Under the pieces are notes generated by a model, which made no database searches, was not told where the DNA came from, and saw only the letters and a program-made list of their open reading frames with translations. The position numbers were made by a program, and so were the translations under genes. 64,000 nucleotides of DNA from Mariniflexile sp. AS56. GTDB lineage: Bacteria; Bacteroidota; Bacteroidia; Flavobacteriales; Flavobacteriaceae. Shown here in pieces: positions 8,523 to 16,988 of the stretch. The stretch covers positions 152,152 to 216,151 of the forward strand of contig NZ_JAUPED010000010.1 in assembly GCF_030552475.1 (NCBI RefSeq), given 5' to 3'. How positions within the stretch are numbered: position 1 is the stretch's first letter; the number at the start of each line of letters is the position of its first letter.

Positions 8523-9440
8523 CTAGTTCCCAAACTTTTTTATAAAATCTTCTTTATTAGAAACATTTGATTTTATAAAAACATTAGAGGCATGTTTTCT
8601 TACCGTACTGTAAGCAATAAACATGTTTTCTGATATTTTTTTATAGCTGTTGCCCTTTATAATCTGGATAGCAATTTCATTTTCTCTATTTGTAAAATTA
8701 TAGTCTTTTCCAATGTTTCGTTTTAATATATAAGTATTTTTTAACCTATATAAATAGCTGTTAATTTCCATGGTGGTAACTAAAAAGAATGCCATACTAA
8801 CCAAAGGTTGGGTAATTGGTTGAAAATCGCCAAAATAAGTGAGCAATGGCAAAAGTATTATAGATAATATAGAAGTTAGTCCCATATAAGTTTGGATTTT
8901 AAAATAACGTTGCCTTTTTACTTCTTTTTTTATAGTTATAAAGAAATAGATAAGGAATGTGATGGACAAAAGTATAGGGAATATTAGGAAAAGGCTCCTT
9001 GCGAAGTTTAAGGATTTAGTATATAAATAGGGTATTATGAAAAAGATCAAAAAGCTAAGTGATAATATAATTGTCAAGTTTTTAATCTTAAAAAACCAGT
9101 TAGGTGCAATGATGTTGAATTCAATATATAAATACCAAACAAGATAAACACACATAATTATTGAGATGCTATACGTTAATATATATTGATAGAATATGGG
9201 TCCTGGTAAAGATTTATCTGGTAATAACCCGTTCAAAAGGTTATATAAAAGGAATAGGATTGCTAAAACCAAATATCTGTAGGATGCTTTGTTTGGTTTT
9301 TGTTTACTGAAAACTATTTTAAATAATTGAAAAACAATGATAATACTAATTGCAATGCAAATGAATAGTACAATCCAATGCATCGAAGAGGAATATTCAT
9401 ACTCTGGGGTATAATGATATTTTTTTTGTACAATAATCAT
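8523..9440 (-). CDS. membrane-anchored LuxR-type transcriptional regulator
   Basis: The first 230 residues carry about seven hydrophobic helices (for example 22-44, 55-73, 84-108, 123-142, 148-170, 185-204, 208-228). The C-terminus (about 245-305) is a LuxR/GerE helix-turn-helix: FTNRENEIAIQIIKGNSYKK, then AYSTVRKHASNVFIKSNVSN. Such seven-helix LuxR proteins occur in Flavobacteriaceae and presumably sense a membrane or small-molecule signal; no ligand domain is visible. It diverges from the D-cysteine desulfhydrase gene across 82 bases, so that gene is the first candidate target. Whether it belongs to the element or to the host is unclear. Confidence 0.75.
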   Translation of the reverse strand: MIIVQKKYHYTPEYEYSSSMHWIVLFICIAISIIIVFQLFKIVFSKQKPNKASYRYLVLAILFLLYNLLNGLLPDKSLPGPIFYQYILTYSISIIMCVYLVWYLYIEFNIIAPNWFFKIKNLTIILSLSFLIFFIIPYLYTKSLNFARSLFLIFPILLSITFLIYFFITIKKEVKRQRYFKIQTYMGLTSILSIILLPLLTYFGDFQPITQPLVSMAFFLVTTMEINSYLYRLKNTYILKRNIGKDYNFTNRENEIAIQIIKGNSYKKISENMFIAYSTVRKHASNVFIKSNVSNKEDFIKKFGN

Positions 9441-9522
9441 TAAAGTGTTGAATTACAAAATATTAATATAATATTTTATTTGCAATTAAAGAAGTTTTAT
9501 CTTAGTATTAAATAAAAACACC

Positions 9523-10503
9523 ATGATGCTTTCAAAAAAATATCCTCTAGGTTTTTTCCCAACACCATTGGAGAAGATGGAAAACTTATCAAAAAAATAT
9601 ACTGATTATAATTTATATATCAAGCGCGATGACAATTCTGGATTAGCGTCTGGAGGTAACAAGGTAAGGAAACTTCAATTTTTTATTTACGAAGCTTTGG
9701 ATAAAGGATGCGAGACTATCATTACCGCTGGGGCACAACAATCCAATCATTGCCGACAGACGGCAGCGGCCTGCGCTAAAGCTGGATTAGAATGCCATCT
9801 ATTGTTAGGGGGTAATCAAACGGAAAATTACACAGGTAATTTATTGCTTTCTCATTTACTGGGTGCCAATATCCATTTTACTGGAGACAATAGAAAGGGT
9901 GAAGATTTATTTTCTTTAAAGCAAAAATTAGAGGAACAAAATAAAAAAGTCTATGTAGTACCGTATGGAGGTTCAAATTTACTTGGAGCATATGGGTTTG
10001 TAGATGCTGTAAAAGAGTTAAAAGAGCAGCTATCTGATATGAAATTGAAAATGGATTATATTTTCTTTGCCTCTAGTTCGGGAGGAACACAGGCTGGACT
10101 CAAACTTGGAGTAGATTTTTATGGATTTAAAACCAAGCTAATGCCCATAAGTATCGACAAATTGGGTTATGGAGATTTAACATTGGATGAAGCAGTATTG
10201 GCACTATTGCTAGAAGGTCAGAAGACATTGGGTATTGATAAAAAATATACAATTGAAGATGCAACACTAATCAGAGGCTATGATTCACAAGGATATGGTG
10301 TGATAACTTCAAACGAAAAGTATGCTATAAAAGAATTGGCTCATAGCGAAGGTGTTTTGCTTGACCCAGTTTATTCTGGAAGGGCATTTTATGGTATGTT
10401 AGACCATCTTAAAAGTAATAAAATTAAAAAAAAATCCAATGTTCTCTTTTGGCATACAGGAGGTTTACCAGCTAATTTTTATTATTCTAAAGAATTAAGG
10501 TAA
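9523..10503 (+). CDS. D-cysteine desulfhydrase / ACC deaminase family
   Basis: PLP-dependent fold-type II enzyme of 326 residues. The segment SGGNKVRKLQF near residues 43-53 contains the PLP lysine (probably Lys47); AGAQQSNHCRQTAAACAKAG follows, and SSGGTQAGL gives the phosphate-binding loop. The family splits into D-cysteine desulfhydrase (to pyruvate, sulfide and ammonia) and 1-aminocyclopropane-1-carboxylate deaminase; residues alone do not settle which. It is single and divergent from a LuxR-type regulator. Two Met codons start the frame; the first is used. An inverted repeat at 10605-10632 lies about 100 bases downstream. Confidence 0.85.
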   Translation: MMLSKKYPLGFFPTPLEKMENLSKKYTDYNLYIKRDDNSGLASGGNKVRKLQFFIYEALDKGCETIITAGAQQSNHCRQTAAACAKAGLECHLLLGGNQTENYTGNLLLSHLLGANIHFTGDNRKGEDLFSLKQKLEEQNKKVYVVPYGGSNLLGAYGFVDAVKELKEQLSDMKLKMDYIFFASSSGGTQAGLKLGVDFYGFKTKLMPISIDKLGYGDLTLDEAVLALLLEGQKTLGIDKKYTIEDATLIRGYDSQGYGVITSNEKYAIKELAHSEGVLLDPVYSGRAFYGMLDHLKSNKIKKKSNVLFWHTGGLPANFYYSKELR

Positions 10504-10604
10504 GAAAATAATATGGGTTTAATTGAATTTGTTGCCATTTGTGTTTGTTTGGTATATGAGTGACAAAAAGCACAAAATGTTTTAGCTATGTTTTAGCAAA
10601 TAAA

Positions 10605-10632
10605 AAAGTCAAGAAATTTTTTTCTTGACTTT
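10605..10632 (-). terminator. terminator of the tRNA-Met gene
   Basis: Perfect 12-bp stem, AAAGTCAAGAAA at 10605-10616 and TTTCTTGACTTT at 10621-10632, with a four-base loop. Read on the minus strand it is followed by a T run, 16 bases after the tRNA 3' end. It may also serve the plus-strand gene before it. Confidence 0.75.
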
Positions 10633-10647
10633 CCTTTGTTTACCTTG

Positions 10648-10721
10648 TAGCGAGAGGGGGGCACGATCCCCCGACCTCCGGGTTATGAATCCGACGCTCT
10701 AACCAACTGAGCTACCTCGCC
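10648..10721 (-). tRNA. tRNA-Met (CAT anticodon)
   Basis: A 74-base cloverleaf on the minus strand: acceptor arm GGCGAGG pairs with TCTCGCT (with G-U pairs), D arm GCTC/GAGC, anticodon loop TTCATAA with CAT, and T arm GGGGG-ATCGTGC-CCCCC. The 3' CCA is not encoded. The CAT anticodon also fits tRNA-Ile2 (lysidine-modified); the elongator Met reading is preferred but not proven. The 3' end points toward the conjugative element, so this gene is a candidate integration site. Confidence 0.93.
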
Positions 10722-10735
10722 TTTTTTTGTGCGTG

Positions 10736-10766
10736 CAAATATAGAAACATTATTGTTGTTTGCAAA
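10736..10766 (-). promoter_or_regulatory. promoter of tRNA-Met
   Basis: On the minus strand TTTG (10763-10766), a 19-base spacer and TATATTTG (10736-10743) match the Bacteroidota housekeeping consensus TTTG-N19-TAnnTTTG exactly. The -7 box ends 15 bases before the mature tRNA 5' end. Confidence 0.85.
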
Positions 10767-10852
10767 TAATACTTGACTAAATTATTATTAATTTTTATTA
10801 CTGTACTTATTAATTAATGTATATATTGGGAACTTAATATTTTACAGTACTT

Positions 10853-11242
10853 ATGGACGAGAAAATTAAATTTGAAATTGAATTTACAATACAAGCTTCA
10901 CCTCAATTAATTTACCAATACATCTCTACGCCTTCTGGTTTATCGGAATGGTTTTCAGATAATGTGAATTCTAGAGGCGAGTTATTTACTTTTATTTGGG
11001 ATGATAGTGAAGAAAAAGCAAAATTGCTAAGTAAAAAATCAGGCGAACGTATAAAATTCAGATGGATTAATGACGATGATGACCAAACTTCTTATTTTGA
11101 AATTAAAATTCAGGTAGACGAAATCACTAAAGATGTATCTTTAATTATTACAGATTTTGCTGAAGAAGACGAAGTAGAAGAATCTAAAATGCTTTGGGAA
11201 AACCAAATTTCTAGTTTAAAGCAAGTATTAGGCTCCGCTTAA
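10853..11242 (+). CDS. START-like (SRPBCC) domain protein
   Basis: Protein of 129 residues with an AHSA1/SRPBCC-type helix-grip fold: FTIQASPQLIYQYISTPSGL opens the fold, WFSDNV follows, then alternating strands and a C-terminal helix (WENQISSLKQVL). It is a short single-domain protein of a type conserved in Bacteroidota, where ligand and role are not established. It is rich in Asp and Glu. A strong terminator follows 30 bases after the stop, so it is probably monocistronic. Confidence 0.75.
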   Translation: MDEKIKFEIEFTIQASPQLIYQYISTPSGLSEWFSDNVNSRGELFTFIWDDSEEKAKLLSKKSGERIKFRWINDDDDQTSYFEIKIQVDEITKDVSLIITDFAEEDEVEESKMLWENQISSLKQVLGSA

Positions 11243-11271
11243 TTCTAAAACAATATTTTTAAATTATATTT

Positions 11272-11299
11272 GTCCCGAATTTACTTCGGGACTTTTTTT
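11272..11299 (+). terminator. terminator between START-like and aminotransferase genes
   Basis: Stem GTCCCGAA (11272-11279) and TTCGGGAC (11285-11292) with a five-base loop and seven T residues. It ends right at the ATG of the next gene (11300), which shows that the longer frame from 11270 is not the real start. Confidence 0.85.
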
Positions 11300-12142
11300 A
11301 TGACAAATTTTAACGGGACTATCTTAGAGCAAGAACAACTAGTATCAATCCATAATAGGGGGTATGCCTACGGGGATGCTCTTTTTGAAACAATTAAAGC
11401 GTCTCACGGAAAATTGTTTTTTTGGGAAGATCATTATTTTAGACTTATGGCTTCCATGCGTATTATGCGTATGGAGATTCCTATGAATTTCACCATGGAA
11501 TATCTAGAGGATCAAATTCTAAATACTCTAAAAGCATCGAATTTAGAAGACACTTCAGCTAGAGTTAAACTCTTAGTTCATAGAAATGAAGGTGGGTTGT
11601 ATTTACCAAACACCAATGATGTCAGTTTTGCGATTTCTGTAAAGCATATTGAAAATGATTTTTACACGCTTCAAGAAGGGTTTTACGAAGTCGATTTATT
11701 TAAAGATTATTATGTATCACCTAGTCTATTATCGACCTTAAAAACCAATAATAAAGCACTTAATGTTGTTGGAAGCATTTACGCTAAAGAGAATAATTTG
11801 GCTAATTGTCTTGTTTTAAATACAAACAAGCATGTTGTTGAAGCTTTGAATGGAAATGTTTTTGTAGTTAAAGGAAATACTATTAAAACGCCACCTATAA
11901 GTGATGGTTGTTTAAAAGGTGTTATGCGTAAGCAAATTATAGAGATTTTAAAAACAGGGACTGAATTTGAATTAATTGAAGAATCTGTTTCTCCGTTTGA
12001 ACTTCAAAAAGCCGACGAAATTTTTATAACCAATGTTATTGTTGGTATTCAACCAGTAACAAAATATCGTAAGAAGTTATTTAATACAGAATTATCAAAA
12101 ACTATTCTGCAAAAATTAAATGTGAAATTACGTTTAAGTTAA
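11300..12142 (+). CDS. class IV aminotransferase (PabC/IlvE-like)
   Basis: PLP enzyme of about 280 residues of fold-type IV, the group of 4-amino-4-deoxychorismate lyase, branched-chain and D-amino acid aminotransferases. Visible are NRGYAYGDALFETIK at the N-terminus, LKTNNKALN with the PLP lysine region, VVEALNGNVFVV and TPPISDGCLKGVMR. The pattern fits the bacteroidetal aminodeoxychorismate lyase-like group (folate pathway), but substrate cannot be fixed from motifs. The start at 11300 is used because the upstream in-frame codons fall in a terminator hairpin. The gene converges on yqgE with a four-base overlap of coding ends. Confidence 0.8.
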   Translation: MTNFNGTILEQEQLVSIHNRGYAYGDALFETIKASHGKLFFWEDHYFRLMASMRIMRMEIPMNFTMEYLEDQILNTLKASNLEDTSARVKLLVHRNEGGLYLPNTNDVSFAISVKHIENDFYTLQEGFYEVDLFKDYYVSPSLLSTLKTNNKALNVVGSIYAKENNLANCLVLNTNKHVVEALNGNVFVVKGNTIKTPPISDGCLKGVMRKQIIEILKTGTEFELIEESVSPFELQKADEIFITNVIVGIQPVTKYRKKLFNTELSKTILQKLNVKLRLS

Positions 12143-12699
12143 TTGTAATTTGGGTTTTCTGGTGCATTGCTCCATATGCTGTACTCATCACCAAATTCGA
12201 GCATTTTTTCTTTCCAAAATGTTTCGTAATTCTTTTCAATAATTTGATTTTTATAAACATTCTCGGTTACTACCCATGAATTAGATTTTAATTCATTTTC
12301 TAATTGATTAGTGTCCCAACCGGAATACCCTAGAAAGAATTTAATGTCGTTTTCGTTTATAACTTGTTTTGCAATAAGTTCGGCAACATTACTAAAATCA
12401 CCACCCCAATAAATACCTAAAGAAATTTCAATACTATTAGGAATTAGGTGTGGTATTTTATGAATAAAATACAAATTATCTTGTTCCACTGGTCCACCAT
12501 TGTAAACTTTAAAGGAAGCTTCTACTTCAGGAACCAAATCGTTAATAGTATAATCTAACGGTTTGTTCAAAATAAAACCTATGGAACCTTCATCAGAATG
12601 GTCCGCTAATAAAATTATGGACCTATTAAAGGAAGTGTCGCCTATAATGGTAGGTTCAGCGATTAACAAATTACCTTTTTTTGGTGTTAGTGTAACCAT
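12139..12699 (-). CDS. YqgE/AlgH family protein (UPF0301)
   Basis: Protein of 186 residues with the family signature: KGNLLIAEPTI at the start, FNRSIILLADH, GSIGFILNKPL, then YNGGPVEQDNLYFIH and GYSGWDTNQLENEL. The family is widespread; AlgH in Pseudomonas affects alginate and other regulated traits, but a biochemical activity is not firmly established. It converges on the aminotransferase gene with a 4-base overlap. It is separated from the HU gene by about 120 bases and a terminator, so it is probably a separate unit. Confidence 0.92.
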   Translation of the reverse strand: MVTLTPKKGNLLIAEPTIIGDTSFNRSIILLADHSDEGSIGFILNKPLDYTINDLVPEVEASFKVYNGGPVEQDNLYFIHKIPHLIPNSIEISLGIYWGGDFSNVAELIAKQVINENDIKFFLGYSGWDTNQLENELKSNSWVVTENVYKNQIIEKNYETFWKEKMLEFGDEYSIWSNAPENPNYN

Positions 12700-12770
12700 A
12701 TCATCGAAGAATTAGTAACTAAATCTAAGATTTATTTCTTAAAAATGCAACTGTTTTGTGTAAATATAAA

Positions 12771-12800
12771 AAAAAGCCTTCAAAAATTTGAAGGCTTTTT
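12771..12800 (-). terminator. terminator of the HU gene
   Basis: Near-perfect stem, AAAAAGCCTTCAAA at 12771-12784 against TTTGAAGGCTTTTT at 12787-12800, 21 bases beyond the HU stop codon. T runs on both strands suggest it can act in both directions. Confidence 0.85.
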
Positions 12801-12821
12801 TAATATAAATAATGTAAATGA

Positions 12822-13094
12822 TTAATTTACAGCGTTTGATAAGTCAGCTCCAGCTTTAAACTTTACAACTTTTTTAGCTTTAATTTTAATAGTAGCTCCC
12901 GTTTGTGGGTTTCTACCTTCTCTTGCAGCTCTTTGAGATACTGACCAAGATCCAAATCCTACTAAAGAAACACGGTTACCTTTTTGTAAAGCACCTTCAA
13001 TTTCAATAAGTGCACATTCTAATGCTTTTTTTGCAGCAGCTTTAGTAATTCCAGCATGTTCTGCCATTGCATCGATTAAATCTGTTTTGTTCAT
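12822..13094 (-). CDS. hup: HU-family DNA-binding protein
   Basis: Histone-like protein of 90 residues, full family length. N-terminal helices (MNKTDLIDAMAEHAGITKAA) support dimerisation; GFGSWSVSQRAAREGRNPQT contains the start of the DNA-binding arm with the conserved G-R-N-P and a Pro at its tip; IKIKAKKVVKFKAG returns to the body. It bends and compacts DNA as a homodimer or heterodimer. It stands alone, with its own TAAATTTG promoter and a strong terminator, as expected for an abundant protein. Confidence 0.96.
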   Translation of the reverse strand: MNKTDLIDAMAEHAGITKAAAKKALECALIEIEGALQKGNRVSLVGFGSWSVSQRAAREGRNPQTGATIKIKAKKVVKFKAGADLSNAVN

Positions 13095-13149
13095 AATGTA
13101 ATATTTAAATTATTAATAAATTGGTTAAACATTTTGTTAAATCCTACTA

Positions 13150-13180
13150 CAAATTTATACGGATTATGCAACCATGCAAG
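13150..13180 (-). promoter_or_regulatory. promoter of the HU gene
   Basis: On the minus strand CTTG (13177-13180), a 19-base spacer and TAAATTTG (13150-13157) match the Bacteroidota consensus with one mismatch in the -33 box. The leader would be about 50 bases. Confidence 0.7.
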
Positions 13181-13285
13181 TAATAGTAAGGTAAATGCAT
13201 ACTATTGTTAATAAATTAACGATTTTGTTAATAAAGACACAGAGTTTTATCGATGAAATTAACTAAAGTCAATGATAACAAGGCT

Positions 13286-14233
13286 TTAGCGCATTTTTGC
13301 ATCAGCATCAAAATCATACCCATTTAAAAGCGATTTTACATCCATGGTTCGCTTTCCAGGAAGCTTAATATCCTTAATAATTATATAACCTTTTGATACA
13401 GCTACCTTTAATTCTTTTTTTGTTGAAATAATAGTCCCATTACTATGGTTATGGGGCATCGTTTCTTTATCGGCTCCATAAATTTTTATGTCTAATGTAT
13501 CATTTCCATTTACTAATGAACACCAAGCAGCAGGGTATGGGCTTAAACCACGAATTAAGTTATGAATGTTTTCTAAAGTATCATTCCAATCAATTTTACA
13601 ATTGTCTCTATCTAATTTATAAGCGGTTTTAATATCGGAAGATTCTGTTTGCGGAATTGTTTTAACGGAACCTTCTCCTATAAGAACTACCGTTTTTAGT
13701 ACCAAGTCGCTTCCAATAGCCATTAAAGTATCATGCAGGCTTCCTGCGTTCTCATCAGGGTTGATATGGATTGTTTCTTGAAGAATCATATCGCCTGTAT
13801 CAATTTTTTCATCAATAAAAAAGGTTGAAACACCCGTTTTTGATTCACCATTAATTATTGCCCAATTAATAGGGGCAGCACCTCGGTAGTTTGGCAATAA
13901 GGACGCATGTAGGTTAAAAGTGCCATATTCAGGCATTTGCCAAACAATTTTTGGTAACATTCTAAATGCTACCACTATTTGTAAATTAGCATTTAAAGCT
14001 TTTAATTCATCTATAAAAGCATCGTTTTTTAAATTAGTAGGTTGTAGAACCGTTAAGTTTTGAGAAACCGCATACTGTTTTACAGCACTTTCGTTCAATT
14101 TTTGTCCACGACCTGCAGGTTTATCTGGTGCTGTTATTACACCTACTATATTATAGTCGTGTTCTACTAAGGTTTTTAATGTGGCTACGGCAAAATCTGG
14201 CGTACCCATAAATACAATTCTTAAATCTTTCAT
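13286..14233 (-). CDS. fmt: methionyl-tRNA formyltransferase
   Basis: Transfers formyl from 10-formyl-THF to initiator Met-tRNA. At 315 residues it has standard length. It begins LRIVFMGTPDFAVATL; the catalytic core shows FNLHASLLPNYRGAAPINWA with the conserved Asn, His and SLLPxYRG, and IDTGDMI with the catalytic Asp. The C-terminal OB-type domain (from about residue 210) is intact. It lies 51 bases downstream of recQ on the same strand and is probably co-transcribed with it. Confidence 0.97.
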   Translation of the reverse strand: MKDLRIVFMGTPDFAVATLKTLVEHDYNIVGVITAPDKPAGRGQKLNESAVKQYAVSQNLTVLQPTNLKNDAFIDELKALNANLQIVVAFRMLPKIVWQMPEYGTFNLHASLLPNYRGAAPINWAIINGESKTGVSTFFIDEKIDTGDMILQETIHINPDENAGSLHDTLMAIGSDLVLKTVVLIGEGSVKTIPQTESSDIKTAYKLDRDNCKIDWNDTLENIHNLIRGLSPYPAAWCSLVNGNDTLDIKIYGADKETMPHNHSNGTIISTKKELKVAVSKGYIIIKDIKLPGKRTMDVKSLLNGYDFDADAKMR

Positions 14234-14284
14234 CGGTGGATGTTTCTTATTTTTAATGAATCAATTGTAGTTAGTTATCTAATT

Positions 14285-16189
14285 TTACAAATGACTTAAT
14301 TTATATGTGTTTGTTGGTGTTATCGAAATAATTTGATGCTCTAAAAGCAATTTTAAAATAGCTTTTAAATCGGTTTCGGAACAGTTTAAGGCCGCAACCA
14401 TATTTCTTGACGAGTGGTCGCCTGTTTCAAGCAATTCTATAACTTGTTTTCTTGTTATTTGAATGGTTTCCGGTTTCGCTACCTTTTTAGGACTTATACA
14501 AACTGAACAAATACCACACGGTTTGGCATCTTTTTCACCAAAATAGGCGAGGAGTTGCATGCTTTTACATACAGATTCGTTTTCAACATAATCGAGTATT
14601 GCTTTTACTTGAAACTGTTTTAATTCGTTTTGTTGCTCTATTATAGAAGCGATCCGGTTGATGGTTTTATCATCTTCGCGTGGCTCTATAAAGGTAACTT
14701 GTGCATCGGTTTTTGCTAAATTTAAGGTGATAATTTCGTCTTTTTCTAATTGCTGAAGCGTTTTTGTTACTGTAATTTCATTTGTTGATGCTTTTTCTGC
14801 AATTTTAACCAGATCTATTTTTGTGTTTTGGTCGAAAATTCCACCATACATTCTTAAAATAGATTTGACTATCAGATTGAAATTAGAATGACTTTCTAAA
14901 TAATTAAATAGCGACCCACTGGAGATAATAAATTGTGCCGACACCTTATTTTTGAATTGCTTTGAAAGTGTAATTACACTATTTCTATCTAATAGTAATA
15001 AGGCATTATAGGATAAAACAGCGTTGAAACTATAGGTTTTGCAAAAGGAATTAAAATCAAAATCAGACGTAACATATTCGCCTTCCCCATATGATATTTG
15101 GAAATAGCTACACAGTTTTCTATATACCTGCTTAACAAAATCTACAGTAGGTAAAACATTTAAAAACTGACTTTTAACCAAAACTTCATCACTTTTATTT
15201 TTTAAAATAACAGCAAAGGCCTTGTCTCCATTACGCCCTACACGCCCCGCTTCTTGAAAATAACTTTCAATACTTTCTGGTAAGTTTAAATGGATCACCG
15301 TTTTAACATCGGGCTTGTCAATACCCATCCCGAAAGCGTTGGTGGCCACCATAACTTGTTTTTGGTTTTGCAACCACTGCGCCATGTTTGTGTCTTTTTC
15401 CGCATTCGTTAAACCACCATGGTAATAAGTTGCCGATATTTTTTTTGAATTTAAAAAAGCACTAACCTCTAAAGTCGATTTTCTATTACGCACATAAATA
15501 ATAGAGGCCGTTTTATATTTTTTTAGAATAGTTTCAATACGATAGTATTTATCTTCTTCATGATAAACCATATAACCCAAATTGGGTCTGGAAAACGATT
15601 GTTTAAATACCTTTGGCTGAATAAAATCGAGTTCTTTAATAATGTCTTCCACTACTTCTGGGGTGGCCGATGCTGTTAAAGCCACCACATTGACTGTTGG
15701 GCGTAATTGGCGTAAAAGCGCAATGTTTTTGTAGGCTGGTCTAAAATCGCTGCCCCATTGTGAAATGCAATGTGCCTCATCGACCGCAATTAAATTTACA
15801 TTCATTTGCTTGATGCGCTCTTGAACTAGCTCTTGTTGTAAACGCTCTGGCGAGAGGTATAAAAATTTGTAATTACCATAAATACAGTTGTCTAAAAGCG
15901 TATCTAGCTGGCTGTATGTGATGCCACTGGTAAGCGCCATGGCTTTAATGCCTTTATCATTTAGCTGTTGTACTTGATCTTTCATCAAGGCTATTAATGG
16001 TGAAACTACCACGCAAATTCCTTCTTTAGCTAAAGCAGGAATTTGAAAGCATAAGGATTTCCCTCCACCTGTTGGCAGTAGTACAAACGTATCTTCCCCC
16101 TCAATAACCGCATTTATAATGGCTTCTTGCTCGGGACGGAATTCGGTAAAATTCCAGTAACGTTCTAATATATTAATGGGTTGTTCCAT
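14285..16189 (-). CDS. recQ: RecQ-family ATP-dependent DNA helicase
   Basis: 3'-5' DNA helicase of 634 residues. Motif I is LLPTGGGKSLCFQ, motif II AVDEAHCISQWGSDFRP (DEAH plus the aromatic-rich RecQ loop), motif III ALTASAT and motif VI QEAGRVGRNG. A RecQ zinc-binding site follows near residues 540-560 (CKSMQLLAYFG, then CGICSVC), and a winged-helix region ends the protein. A typical HRDC domain is not evident. The stop is directly followed by the start region of the NadR-like ATPase gene (no gap), so the two are co-transcribed. The role is repair and recombination at forks. Confidence 0.93.
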   Translation of the reverse strand: MEQPINILERYWNFTEFRPEQEAIINAVIEGEDTFVLLPTGGGKSLCFQIPALAKEGICVVVSPLIALMKDQVQQLNDKGIKAMALTSGITYSQLDTLLDNCIYGNYKFLYLSPERLQQELVQERIKQMNVNLIAVDEAHCISQWGSDFRPAYKNIALLRQLRPTVNVVALTASATPEVVEDIIKELDFIQPKVFKQSFSRPNLGYMVYHEEDKYYRIETILKKYKTASIIYVRNRKSTLEVSAFLNSKKISATYYHGGLTNAEKDTNMAQWLQNQKQVMVATNAFGMGIDKPDVKTVIHLNLPESIESYFQEAGRVGRNGDKAFAVILKNKSDEVLVKSQFLNVLPTVDFVKQVYRKLCSYFQISYGEGEYVTSDFDFNSFCKTYSFNAVLSYNALLLLDRNSVITLSKQFKNKVSAQFIISSGSLFNYLESHSNFNLIVKSILRMYGGIFDQNTKIDLVKIAEKASTNEITVTKTLQQLEKDEIITLNLAKTDAQVTFIEPREDDKTINRIASIIEQQNELKQFQVKAILDYVENESVCKSMQLLAYFGEKDAKPCGICSVCISPKKVAKPETIQITRKQVIELLETGDHSSRNMVAALNCSETDLKAILKLLLEHQIISITPTNTYKLSHL

Positions 16190-16729
16190 CTATAGCTTTA
16201 GCGCTTTTAAAATGTAATCGGTTCTGTTTTCTATGGTACCAAACGGTACATCAATTAATTTATAGTTAAATTGTTGGTAGGTGCTTAGTAAATGTTCGTG
16301 AATTTCTAAGGCTTGCTCAAAACTTTCGTAACGTTCGTTATCACTGGTGTAAATGGTTTCCCAAGGTTTTAAAATGAAAACAGTGTCGTACATAGGATGT
16401 TCACAAGCGTTTATAAAGGTTTGAGGATAGGTGTCTCCAATATAATTCATATAGGCTAGAACATCTGGCAGGCCTCTATCGAAAAAAATAAGGTCGGATT
16501 GTAGTGCGTTGGCGGCTTCAAATTGTTGTTGTCTGCCTTTTAAAAGCAACTCACTAAACAGTAAAGGTTTGGTTAAAAAGAGTTGGTCGATGCCTTCTTT
16601 TTTAGCATCTAAGGTTACTTGTCGTGAAATTTCTTCAAGACAGGTGTGTCCTCTTTTTATTAATTCGTTTATTAAAGTTGATTTTCCTGTACCAGGTCCG
16701 CCTGTAATTACAATTTTTCTTGTGTTCAA
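16190..16729 (-). CDS. NadR-like AAA ATPase (AAA_28)
   Basis: P-loop protein of 179 residues with Walker A GGPGTGKST at residues 9-17 and the downstream ISRQV and FFDRGLPDVLAY features of AAA_28/NadR-kinase-like proteins. The family is related to nucleoside and nicotinamide riboside kinases; the real substrate of these stand-alone flavobacterial proteins is not known. It abuts recQ with no intergenic base, so the two share a transcript. Upstream lies a 260-base gene-free region with AT-rich repeats and an RNA-like element. Confidence 0.75.
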   Translation of the reverse strand: MNTRKIVITGGPGTGKSTLINELIKRGHTCLEEISRQVTLDAKKEGIDQLFLTKPLLFSELLLKGRQQQFEAANALQSDLIFFDRGLPDVLAYMNYIGDTYPQTFINACEHPMYDTVFILKPWETIYTSDNERYESFEQALEIHEHLLSTYQQFNYKLIDVPFGTIENRTDYILKALKL

Positions 16730-16750
16730 AAGTGAAAATTTAAGCTGTAA

Positions 16751-16782
16751 AATTAATAATTAACAATTGATAATTAACAATT
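16751..16782. repeat. AT-rich short direct repeat
   Basis: Two copies, with one difference, of an 18-mer of the form AATTnATAATTAACAATT overlapping by four bases (period 14). A related sequence lies at 51778-51806 between pyrR and pyrB. Role unknown; such AT-rich intergenic repeats are common in Flavobacteriaceae. Confidence 0.6.
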
Positions 16783-16823
16783 AAAAGGGATAAATGAATT
16801 TAGCTACTGCGACTGTGACTCTT

Positions 16824-16920
16824 GGTAGTGCGTTAGGGATTGTCGTGGAAAGCCCACAGCGAGGTACGAGCGCGGACTTGGAGCAGAAAGCCCGACCCGA
16901 CGGTAGGAGGGGAACGCCCA
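16824..16920 (+). ncRNA. candidate structured RNA, Flavo-1-like repeat element
   Basis: A GC-rich island in an AT-rich gap. It contains GCGTT (16830-16834) complementary to AACGC (16913-16917), a TTAGGGAT segment, two copies of GAAAGCCC and a CCCGACCCGACGG block. The AGGGATTG...GAAAGCCC...GCCCGACCCG pattern resembles a dispersed intergenic RNA element I associate with Flavobacteria, possibly the Flavo-1 RNA. The identification is from memory and not checked against a covariance model. Strand is assigned from the direction in which this pattern is usually read. Confidence 0.45.
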
Positions 16921-16988
16921 AATTTTAAATACGTTTATTTTTTATAATTTACTTACTAAATGTATATTTGTGGGATATAAAGAACACT

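Noticed and set aside
11270..11299. Earlier start for the class IV aminotransferase
   Set aside because: Those codons lie in a strong terminator hairpin; the ATG at 11300 directly follows it.
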